This document shows, piece after piece, positions 24,370-34,602 of a stretch of DNA of 64,000 nt. Both the position numbers and the translations under genes were made by a program. This stretch comes from Eutrigla gurnardus (Eukaryota > Chordata > Actinopteri > Perciformes > Triglidae): positions 6,364,151 through 6,428,150 of the forward strand of contig OY741275.1 in assembly GCA_963514095.1 (NCBI GenBank), in the 5' to 3' direction. Numbering within the stretch: position 1 is the first letter of the stretch; every line of letters begins with the position of its first letter. The notes under the pieces were generated by a model. It was not told where the DNA came from. It worked only from the letters and a program-made list of their open reading frames with translations, and ran no database searches.

Positions 24370-24740
24370 TAAATCTGCGGTTGACGTGTGGGACAGGTGA
24401 GATTGATGAGGTTCCTCTGAGTTTCACACTGTGCGGAGAGCGGGGGTACAGGAACAGAACGCTGCAGTGTGGCGGGCCAGGGCTCGGGGCCCGCTCACAC
24501 CGTGGGGTCCCCCGGCTGATTAATGGGACTGGAGGCCCTTCAAAAACAGCACTCCCCGCAGACGGGGCCCGACGGTGCTCCAAAAATATCCAGGCAGGGG
24601 AGGCAGCCCCAGCCTCCAGCCCTAACAGGCGGCAGCTTCTGAGGAAACCAGAGTTCAGCACGCAGACTTCAGTTCCTAGACTTCAGTACGGGCCGGGGGA
24701 GATAAGAGGGGCAGCACCTCCTCAACACAGGAAGCTTTGA
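24370..24740. other. Candidate conserved non-coding element in wars2 intron 1
   Basis: GC-rich unique block containing GGCTGATTAATGGGACTGG, a homeodomain-type TTAATG core in GC-rich surroundings. The overlapping open frame has no recognisable domain. Low-confidence regulatory suggestion. Confidence 0.22.
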
Positions 24741-26989
24741 TGACCTTTCTGGTTTATGGGAAGTGACAAACACCGACCACTGATATTGTATCAACTACGG
24801 TGTCATATTACCTGCTGATGTCATTTTACGCAACAAGTGTAAGAATGTGCAAGACTTTCAACTCGAGGAAACAAACTTTACTCAATATTACAGCCCAGAA
24901 TAAAACATTTCACTAAAACTGAATTAGAAACAGACTTTCAAAGACTTGACATGGGTCCGCAAAGTCAAAGTGGTGTCACACGATCACACACACAACTTTG
25001 ACTGTGGGGAACAGATTTTAGAAGGTGAACATTAAAAATGATGCCGTACATGTTCAGACAGGTAAACTACGACAGATGTGAGGTTATGTGTATTTGACTG
25101 GGCCGGATGTTGTTTGCAGACGACCCTGTGCTTTTCTCTCTCGGCACACTGGGACCCTGATTTGCCAACAAAAAGGTCTCAATGGAAAACTTACCTACAA
25201 GATTACACTCCCACACAAATACACTGCATTTTCAATTATTCCTGTTATATGGTTTCAGATTTTCACATGTAATTGATTAATTAACAATTAATGGAAATAA
25301 AACAAAAAAACAAAAAACAAAATCCATGTTGACTTTTGGCTTCACATGGGGCCAGACCTAGCGATACCAAAAGTATGCCTTCAATATGATACACTGCCTA
25401 AACATCTCAATACCGATACTGAAATGATACCATGACAAACATCTGAAATGTAATGAAAAGTAATGGACGACAGAACATGAAATTACATTTTCCCTTTCAA
25501 TTTAAAATTAGTAAATGTAAAAATGTAGGAACTTTAAAAAAGAGTTTGTGATTTCTTTGACAATTAAATTCATATTTTCAGTTATTTTCAGGTGGAGAGG
25601 GGTAGTGCAGCACAGGAGACAGAGAGAGGTTTCCACAACAAAAACACTAAATGAAGTGTACGAGGGAAAGCTGCTAAAATCAAGAAGACAGCACAGTAAA
25701 TGTAGAAAGTGGTGTTTGTCTCTCTCGCTAGTGTAATGTTTTTCCTTTCTATCTATTTCACGTAACTGAGAAACACAGTAAAATAAGATCCTAACATGAT
25801 CTTTGATGGATTATGGGTTGGATGGATTACAGTAGGGGTTTGGACAGGTTCAGGAAAAACGTCTAATTTTTTCTGAACAGTTGGTCGGTAATTAGAGCCG
25901 TGTTGTTCTTTTCCTGTCTGCTGATACCGACACCAGCTCAGGGCGGGACTGTGCAGCCAGCCAGCGGTACTTGGCCTTCTTTAATCAGCTAGTAAGCGCT
26001 AGCTAAAGCTAAAGCTAGGTCCCTGGAGCTGCAGTTTATGTTTTGACGCCTAAAAATTTAAAAACTTCCTCTTGTTGATCCATTCAGTTCACATCGGATA
26101 CACATCAATCAGAAACAACTCTTATTCAAACACTGTTCTACATAAAATACCACTACTAATAAAACAAGGTACTGAACCATTTTTAATGGCAAGGTATCGC
26201 AATGCGTTATACTGCGACGGCCCCCAGACCCCCTCCCTACGCAGACTACCACGGGCCACGATAAGAAACGGATTTGTGATGTGTCAGATTTACTGTTGAA
26301 ACAGAAGAGACCATGTGGCACTGAAATAAAGGACAGTAACAAGCTTCAAACCGGGCCGAATAAACCGCTGCATTACTTACAGCAGTTTTACACACTTTCT
26401 CACAAAATGGCTAATCAGCATCACGGTCTGAAACTGTGCTGTAAGTTGAGGCCTGTTAAAGCCACATGATCACATGTAAAGCAGCTGTGTGCAGCTGGAA
26501 AGCTTAATTCATATGTGGAATTTTTTTCACTGTTAGATAAACAAATTCATACCAGAGCTACTTGTTTCCATCCAAATTGTTTCAAATAGTTTCACTCAAC
26601 CACTTCCTCCTTCTGTGTTGGTGATGGACGTATGCAATTTTATTTCACTTGCAGGAAACTAATGACTGACAGGAGAGATAATAATACCCAAAAAACACAA
26701 AAAAAGTCACAACACAGCAAAAAATAAACGTCAGACACTTCATAAATTGATCAATATATAATTATGGTAACACGTGGCAAACGTCCACCAGCAGGTCCTC
26801 TCTGAAGAGTCCGGTCATTTCCTCCTGCAAAGGCAGAATCTGCTGACTTGAGTTCAGCTCAAAAGGCACGACACCAGATACTTTGTACGTTTTAATTAAA
26901 AGTGTCAGGCGCTCAGCGTAAAAGGTGCCAGATCAGGCACGGACTAAAACACAGGAAAAATAGCAAGATTCCCCAGTCGCCAGTGCGGG

Positions 26990-27470
26990 CTCACGGCTAC
27001 AGCCCAGATTCTGTAATTTGACTTAGCCGGAATGAAAAAAAGGAATATGTTGACATATGGGATAGCTTTAAGGAATGGGGTAATGTGCGGAGCGCCTGAG
27101 TGAGGGCCTTGGCTGGAGAGTGACTACGACAGACCTAATTACACAGAGGGGACTGCTGAGAATTAGCGGGCTTTTCTGACAGTTGAAAATAAATAGGGCA
27201 GTTAATGAACATCCTCAAAGGGGAGGCCATGTTTCCGAGCTCTCGCCGGCCTCGTCCATGTGGTGCGGGAGCAGCTCTAATGGTTTTAGCTGACACCCGA
27301 GTAAGTGAATTTGGAGCCGAGGAGAACAGAGAGGCAAATTAGAAGTCACTTCCTCTTTCCTGGAGCCCGGGGCTGACATGACTGATATCAGTCAATAACT
27401 GGACCACAGGCGAGGGATGGCTGGGCGGGGAGGCCTGTGTTTCCAGCTGACAGGAGGCTGGAGGTTGGTG
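26990..27470. other. Candidate conserved non-coding element in wars2 intron 1
   Basis: Repeat-free block with several TAATTA/TTAATG-like words (CCTAATTACACAG, GCAGTTAATGAAC, GGCAAATTAGAAG) amid GC-rich sequence, typical of developmental enhancers. This is inference from composition and motif density only. Confidence 0.28.
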
Positions 27471-27844
27471 TAAGGCAGTAGGGTTGTGGAGAGTACACAC
27501 CTCTCTACTCTATGTACACGCTACAACACATACACTTGGGTTGAATTCATCCATGCAACGCCTCAAACTCAAACAAAATTGATTGTTTTTGCAAGGAATT
27601 TTTTTAACTTCTCTGCAAGATGCTCAAGATTTTCCGATGCCATGTTTTCCTCCCTGATACCGTTAAGTTACATATGGGTCGATAAAGAGCACTGACCCGA
27701 CACCAAGACACTTCATTGTTGGTTTCACTTTTCAGGACTGAGGTAGCTGAGTGTTTAAGCACAGGTGTGAAGTACTTGTTTGCACATGTGCAGTAGTGAT
27801 AGGACAAGCAAAATGTATGCAATGGAAAAGGAAGCAATGAGCTG

Positions 27845-27848
<4 letters not shown>

Positions 27849-27883
<35 letters not shown>
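27849..27883. repeat. (TA)n microsatellite
   Basis: About 17 TA units. Confidence 0.95.
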
Positions 27884-27884
<1 letters not shown>

Positions 27885-29874
27885 CGATATCAGATTGGTG
27901 TTTGAACCCGAAAACTCATTGATACCCGATCCACCATTTTAGGCTATTGTTAGAGACTTTTGTAGAACAAATCTCAGTAGAGAAAAAAAACGAATACATT
28001 TCATGCTTTAACAACTGACATTTGGAGGAGTTCTATATGTACATTTAAGACAACAAACAACAACTTCAGGCCCCGTTTCCAGAATATTTTGAAATTTAGA
28101 AAACTTCCACTTCCCCACAATTTGCATTCATTCAGTTGTTCAAAAGGAACACGTTTTTAAACGTTATGAATGTGAGTTTTTGGAGACTTTGCTTTTGCTG
28201 CAGGTTGTTGAAGGGTATTATTTTTTGGCACTTCCGTAACTTAAATGGGTAAAACTGGGAATCGAAAATAATGGATCCTACATTGCAATCCGGCCGTCTC
28301 TCTCAAAAATAACTGGAAACAAAGCGCATGGCACCAGTACACACAGAAATTACCAGGGTTCATCTCTGATATTTGCTGTTATGATCAGACCATTTTAAAA
28401 AGCAAACACACACAGCTGTCTCACAAACAGCTTTCTCTGAGAAGTCAAGGCCTCTGACGCAGGTCGCACCATGTCTCTGTGTCAGTCTGTCGCATTCCGC
28501 TGACTTTTTAAAACACATTTTCCACATCAAAACTAAAACCCTCCAGAAAAGCGTCCTCTTGGACACACGTCACACCTCAGGGCATTGTGAGAAACATTTG
28601 GAGAAACATTTAAACAAATGAAAACCAACACTTCATTTCTGATGTTGTTGCTGGTAATGAAGCACTGCTGCGATGGTTTCGAGCCCCCTCCCAGTTCCAC
28701 CCCAGTTCCTGCCCTCTCGTCGCACACCTCTCCGGCCTCTCCGGAGACCTCGCCTTAACAAAATACAGACGGGACGGCGGTGAACGTGCATACTGTGTTA
28801 CAGCTCGTACATCAGCCAGCAACAGGGGTTTTGGGGCGATGGCTCAGGTTTTTAACTGCTCTGTAATGCAAGAACGGCTCAATAATTAGCATCATTGTTG
28901 TACTGAAACACACTGGTTATTCTTACACGTGGCGAGGGACTCGTTGTTTGCCTTAACACCCCATTTGCTTCTCCAGGGCAGCCGTTCAATGATAGGAAAC
29001 TCTCAGCTGAGTTATAGGCATGTTTAAAAACATAAAACGGTACACTCAAGGAGTGCTACTGAGGATATGATGTCACATGCCAGACTAGGAAAAGAAACTG
29101 AACAGGATAAACTCAAGTTAGAAAAACTCGGGTCACAAATGAAAGCTGCTACAGTCGAGAATGAAAGATTAATGATGTGATGTTTCGCAAGGAAATGCCC
29201 AAAACTGAATAATCCAAAAAGGTGTCGCTTAAATGCATGCAGGAACTAAAACGCCATAAAAATACACAAATAACATAACTTTGTGGTTTTGGAAAACCAC
29301 AGCCAAAAATAATTTATGTATCACGGTTAATTCATGTGATGACATGTTGTACTTGTTTGCATGGAGAACCACATTTTGCTTCAACTTGTGTAATTCCACT
29401 TCAGCTTCTGATTTCCTCCATTTCCCAGAATACCCTTCCCCGAGGGATTGGGGCGTAACCATGTCGACTTTCATCTGTACTCTAGGAAGGGGGGAGGGGG
29501 GGGGGACTTCACTCTTTGATTCTGAGCAACTGACACCATAGCTGTCAGTTAGTGTTTTGAGTCAGAGAAAACTCTTTCTGCTGTCCAACTAAAGGCAGCT
29601 GCAAAACTTCCTGCTACAATTCAGCCAGTATTCTCTACAGATGGAAGGGTAACTGTTTGAAGAGACGTTTACACTTGAAAGCAAAGGGCTGGACCGGAAA
29701 ATAAAGAGTTTTCCACTACAAAAAGTGCTGCACTTTGGCTCTCTACCCAGAAGAAATAAAAAAAGATGATTGGACTCTTGCACTCAGCCACTGCTGCTCG
29801 ACTCCACAGAAAAGGTCAAATCTCCGGTGACACAGCATGTAGATTCTGATTATGGTCGGCAGCATCTGCATCTC

Positions 29875-29945
29875 ATGTAAAGCTTCTTCGAGTATTCAAA
29901 AAAGCGCTATACAAGTCATATAAATTATTATTATTATTCAGCTGT
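29875..29945 (+). mobile_element. L2-like LINE 3' tail fragment
   Basis: AAAAAGCGCTATACAAGTCA followed by AAATTATTATTATTATT matches the ending of many fish L2 copies (GCGCTATATAAATAAA plus ATT repeats). Only the tail is visible. Confidence 0.5.
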
Positions 29946-31498
29946 GAAGCAATAATTTGTTTCTTAAATAATGTAAAGTGATCCCATATGTTTAAGTGCG
30001 ATTCAAGAGTTTTATATTTTGATGATTATCAGGATAATATAGTGAATCAAAATGATTTTGGCGGAAAAATCGTATGTCTAATTACTAGAGATGTCCCGAT
30101 CGATCGCGGGCCCGATCGCGTCATTTTCAAAATATCGGAATCGGCAAAAAAAATTATCGCGACATATTTCTTTATCAAATATAATATATATGTGGTTGCA
30201 CCGAGGAAAACTTGTCGCACGACAGTGACGTGGGCCTAAAACACGTGACGTTCGTGTAACTTTAAGAGGAGGGGATGAAGCGTGGCTAATAGCAGAAAGC
30301 TAACAACAAGAAGCAGTGCGCGCAGACGAACGGGGACGATGTCCGAAGTTTGGAAACATTTTAAACTTGAAGGCGAAGGTAGCCCAACAGCCAGATGTGA
30401 TGTCTGCAAGGCGGACATTCCGCGTGGAGGAACGAACAGGTCGTCATTCAACACAACAAACCTTATTCGCCACCTGAAGAGCAAACATAAAGAGACATAC
30501 AGTCAGTACGTCGCAGCAACAGAGGCAACGGCTGCACTGAGACAACCGACGCTTAAAGAGACTTTTAAAAAGAAGGAAAAGCTGTCGGCGAACAGTGAAA
30601 GGGCCAAAACCATAACAGCCGCGATAGCTGAATTCATCGCGTTGGATGACCAGCCGCTCTCTGTGATAGCGAACGTGGGGTTTCGCCGGCTCATGGAGAT
30701 CTTGGAGCCACGTTATGTGTTGCCTTCTCGTCACCATTTTACAAAGAAAGCTCTGCCTGCTACTCAGAAAAGGCTACGCGACCACATGCAAGACAAGTTA
30801 AAAGACGTACCTGCCTTTGGATTTACCACAGATATATGGAGTTCTTCTGTGTGTCCAATGTCACTCCTTAGCTTCACCGCACAGTGGATCGACCCCATTT
30901 TTAATTTACAACGTGTGACCTTGCACACTCAGGATTTCAGAGGGTCTCACACGGCAGAACGTATTGGAGAGGCGATCGAGGGGATGCTTAACAGTTGGGG
31001 GATAGATAAGTCAAGGGTCCATGTGATTGTGCGGGACAACGCGCGGAATATGAAGAAAGCCATGGCTGATATGGAGGTAAAGAGTGTGGGCTGTCTCGCA
31101 CACACTCCAGCTTGCAGTGCACGAGGGTCTACTGTCTCAGCGCAGCGTCGTGGACACTCTGGCCACCGCGAGAAAGATTATTGGCCATTTCAAACATTCC
31201 CCGTTGGCCTACTCCCGTCTGGAAGATATCCAGCGTGAGCTGAAGATGGACGTCAAGCGTCTACAGCAGGATGTGCAAGTGAGATGGAACAGCAGCCTCT
31301 ATATGTTGCAGAGCATCCTGGAGCAAAAGCGGGCACTGTTGGTTTATGCAGGTTCCTATAACCTCCCAGCCACACTGACAGCCGCCCAGTGGACCCTGAT
31401 GGAGAAGACAGCTGAGGTGTTGGTTCCATTTGAAGAACTCACAAAAGATGTGAGCATGGCCACTGCATCTGCAGCTGATGTCATCCCGGCAATAACAG

Positions 31499-31658
31499 GT
31501 TATTTTGTATTTATTATAATTATTAGTTGCACTCCCTGAACATTTTTATTTTAATCAAATAAATGGATGGATGGTTTAAGTAAAATAATTAATTATATTA
31601 AATTAATATAATTAATTATTTTACTTAAACCATCCATTCATTTCATTCATTCAAACAG
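31499..31658 (+). other. Intron 1 of the hAT gene, containing a 35-bp perfect inverted repeat
   Basis: Removing GTTATT...AAACAG joins ACA-G to CC-CTC and keeps the frame (PAIT-ALRCLL). The arms 31567-31601 and 31603-31637 are perfect inverted repeats with a one-base centre at 31602. Pairing extends further out with a mismatch. Confidence 0.85.
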
Positions 31659-31815
31659 CCCTCAGATGTCTGCTGTCTCAGGAGAACACCACTGACCAGG
31701 GGGTCAAAACAATGAAGAGCACGCTCCTGAACGCAGTGGAGACCCGCTTTGCTGGTATAGAGGAGGAGCCACTGTACAGCATCGCCACTCTGGTGGATCT
31801 AAGATACAAAGACAG

Positions 31816-32012
31816 GCAAGTACTGTAAACGACTGTACTACTGAATGCAATAATTCATTATTCAAGAAGACAATTCCTATTAGGTTAAATGTAGGTCTGT
31901 TGTGGTGTTAATGGTTAAATTTTTGTTATAGATGTAAGGAAATTTGTCTGACTGTTGTGCTCAGCTCATTAGTTGACTAGTTGTGGTAATTGTTACATTC
32001 ATCTATTTTTAG
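31816..32012 (+). other. Intron 2 of the hAT gene, GC-AG type
   Basis: Using the GC donor in AG/GCAAGT (31816-31817) and the TTTTTAG acceptor (32011-32012) joins GAC-AG to A-TAC-TTC. This gives KDRYF, the conserved hAT sequence. The GT four bases further would insert an extra residue and shift the frame. GC-AG is the better reading. Confidence 0.7.
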
Positions 32013-32984
32013 ATACTTCACCCAGTCTGACAACCTGAGCATTGCCAAGGATAAGCTCATCCAGGAGGTAACGAAGATGGAGGAGAGAGCAGCCACTGCT
32101 AGTGAAGAACCAGAGGCAGCAGTAGCAGAGCCTACGAGCAAGAAGAAACGCCAAGAAGGAAGCAGCAGCCTGGGCAGCATCTTGGACCAGATCTTGGAGG
32201 AGAATCCACTAGAGGCCCGGTCTGTGAGTACATCAGCTGAAGTCCAGGTACAGACCTATCTCTTGGAGCAAACCAGCAATAGGAAAAGCAATCCTCTGCA
32301 ATACTGGAAACAGAATGCTTCAAGGTTCCCCCCACTGGCTGATGTTGCAGCCAAGTTTATCTGTGCCCCCTGCACCTCAGTGGACAGTGAGAGACTCTTT
32401 AGTGCTGTTTCCAATGTCCTTGATGAAAAAAGGAACCGGCTCTCAGCTGACAGAGTAGAGATGCTGATTTTCCTAAAGAAAAATCTCCACTTTATTTTGC
32501 CTGAATATGAGGTTGAGAGTGAGAGTGAGAATGGAGACGAATAGTAACTAAGAAGAGTTAGAAACCGCCCCTTGATTTAAAAAAGTGCCTTGCGATTTTA
32601 TATCCCATGTTTACTTCTCATGTTTGAACTGTGAAATTTATATTTGTTCATGTTGCATTAAGCTGCTGCACTAAGGCTAAGCCAAATTTTTTTATTCTTA
32701 TTGTTTGTGATTGTGAGTTTTTGAGTGAATGTCATTCAACTTTTAAACCTAGTAAGAAGGTAAACTACCTCTTTTGAAGATTTATTTTTGTTATTGCACT
32801 ATTCTGCACTGTTTTAGTTTGCATGTTTATTGTTTATATATTTTATGGCACAGTGCTGATAAGCTTTATTGTTTTGATCCAAAGCAGTGAAAAGATGCCC
32901 ATGTTGGACAATAAAAAAGAAAGTTGGGACAATTTAATTGAGTATTATTCTTTTTTTTTCTTAATGCATTGCCAAAATGTATAT

Positions 32985-33131
32985 GATCGGGAAATATTAT
33001 CGGGAATGATCGGAATTGTATCGGGAGAAAAAAACAGTGATCGGATCGGGAAATATCGGGATCGGCAGTTACTCAAACTCAAACGATCGGGATCGGATCG
33101 GGAGCAAAAAAACGTGATCGGGACAACCCTA
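32985..33131. repeat. hAT 3' subterminal GATCGG-rich array
   Basis: About ten GATCGG, ATCGGG or TATCGGG words in 147 bp next to the right inverted repeat. These are probably transposase-binding sites. The left end has fewer. Confidence 0.7.
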
Positions 33132-33910
33132 CTAATTACTTAACCTTAACCCTGGGATTCTCCCATTGGATTTTGGATTATTGGATTATTATAAAGAAGC
33201 TCTAAGACAAGCACACGTTCATGTCATTTACACAATTTCTTCAGCAAGATCATTTTCACAAACACGCTTATGATGTTAAAAGCATAAATGCCTTTGGCAG
33301 AAGTGAAACTAAACAAACAACACCAGGGTCACATGAGCGTGGGTATAAACCATGAGGCATGTGTGGGCAGCCATCTTTTTTAAAACGTGAAAAAGCCTCT
33401 GAATTCACCAGAGTGGTATTAAGTGGCACATCTTATATTGTCACACAAAACCTTAAAATCTCTTAAGCCTGTGTTAACCACAGACCTTATTTCAGACATC
33501 TAACCAAAAACACATTGACTTCAACACGAGGGAAGTGAAAAAATGCTGACTCATTTCCAGGTTTTAGGGCTGGTTCGTGCACTCCCTCGATACGGCAAAT
33601 GTCGCTGGAGCGGTGTCCCCTTCAGCCCTTTCCCCTTCTCCATGCACCTCAGAAGAAAATGAGATGGTGCCAGAAATCCAGACTCTGCTTCCACAGAATA
33701 AAAAGCAACAAAGGTGAACAGTGTTCACATCCGACCAAAGCCTTGTCTGGTTCAGGTGCAGAACAGAAAACAGCAAAGAGACGCCGTCCGTTCACTGTTT
33801 TCTGGGTACAAAACTGTACAGAAATGATTAAACTCATCTTCAGCAGTTAGTTATCTTCACTGAGTCAGTTGATTATTAATACACCACTAATATTAACTGC
33901 ACGTCATCAC
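33132..33910. other. wars2 intron 1 spacer between two transposons
   Basis: Short stretch between the hAT element and the GATA microsatellite. The only repeat seen is the 8-bp hAT target duplication at its left edge. Small open frames on both strands have no recognisable domain. Confidence 0.5.

Positions 33911-33990
<80 letters not shown>
33911..33990. repeat. (GATA)n microsatellite, left half
   Basis: Twenty GATA units directly abutting the left end of the SAM-gene element. The same repeat resumes at 38043. Confidence 0.96.
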
Positions 33991-34115
33991 TCTTAAAAAT
34001 GCTGGGTTGTTTTCCTAACCCACTTGATGGGTAGCTGTGGGTTTTGAGCAGATTGGGTTACTTTTACCCAAGGTTGGGTTAATTATTTTGACCCAGCAGG
34101 TTGGGTTGAAGATTG
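33991..34115 (+). repeat. Left inverted/subterminal repeat of the SAM-gene element
   Basis: Terminal TCTTAAAAATGCTGGGTTG followed by several TGGGTT, AACCCA and GACCCAGCAGGTTGGGTT words, mirrored at 37835-38042. Confidence 0.75.
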
Positions 34116-34602
34116 GATTGGCGGGCTGAAGGGATGAGGCTGATCGCCATTGGACACAGCAACTACTTTTCCAGCTTCAGACAAGTGCATGAGGTGAGTA
34201 GAAAATGGCAAGAAAAACTAATGCATTAGGTTACAATATCTGCGTTTGAAAGCTTAATGTGGTAGCCAAATAGTTGTGTCGTAGTTATTACTTACAAACC
34301 ATAGTATTAGCTCACTTCACCTCAAAATTATATTTGGGCTCATTGGTCTGTATGACTTTAACTATTTCTTGTCGCACGTTGCAGTAACTTCTCACTTCTT
34401 CCTCTCACTGAAAGTCCTCTTGGTAGTTTTCCTCACAGTACCCTCAGACCAGAGCTTGCATGTTATTATTATAATAAAGGCAATGATTTGTTACTTATGG
34501 TATGTTTACTGTGTACATAGAGCTTTTGTTTGGTGTTTTACATATTCTTATTTATACTTATTTATATGTGGCACTAAAAATGTTTGTTTTCATTTTTGAA
34601 AG

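Larger units (their letters stand above)
17395..30085 (-). other. wars2 intron 1, part between exon 2 and the hAT element
   Basis: Long intronic stretch with no gene that I recognise. It contains a known-type dispersed repeat (19565-19830), CA and TA microsatellites, an L2-like tail (29875-29945) and four GC-balanced non-repetitive blocks that look like conserved non-coding candidates (listed separately). Open frames of 100-220 codons around 24005-24661 and 23400-23846 come from the CA repeat or from GC-rich unique sequence and have no domain signatures. Confidence 0.6.
30339..32544 (+). pseudogene. hAT transposase gene (ZBED-like), three exons, one frameshift
   Basis: The likely start is the ATG at 30339 (MSEVWKHFKLEGEG). 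Residues 4-50 form a BED zinc finger with C20, C23, H45 and H50. The RNase H-like core begins with FTTDIWSS (first Asp about residue 165), then VIVRDNARNM (second Asp about 233) and the CLAH motif at 252-255. Right after CLAH the frame shifts (about 31100-31108, within a short CA run) and continues as LQLAVHEGLL in another frame. Exon 1 ends at 31498 (AG/GTTATT). Exon 2 spans 31659-31815 (ALRCLLSQENTTDQG to VDLRYKDR). Exon 3 is 32013-32544 and contains the C-terminal dimerisation region (YWKQNASRFPPLADVAAKF, CTSVDSERLFS, LSADRVEMLIFLKKN). The catalytic Glu region (SERLFS) is intact. Apart from the frameshift the gene reads open, so it died recently or the shift is an assembly error. Confidence 0.88.
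30086..33131 (+). mobile_element. hAT DNA transposon, nearly complete, 8-bp target duplication
   Basis: A 3046-bp element flanked by a perfect 8-bp direct repeat CTAATTAC (30078-30085 and 33132-33139), the hallmark of hAT insertion. The ends are TAGAGATGTCCCGATC on the left and, reading inward from the right, TAGGGTTGTCCCGATC. These match at 13 of 16 positions. The right subterminal 150 bp is packed with GATCGG/TATCGGG words, and the left has a few. The single gene inside encodes a BED-finger hAT transposase with two introns and one frameshift. The element sits in wars2 intron 1 in the opposite orientation to wars2. Confidence 0.95.

Noticed and set aside
24005..24661. 218-codon minus-strand open frame with a long Cys-Val stretch
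   Set aside because: The run is just the CA microsatellite at 24098-24174 read through; the flanks have no domain.
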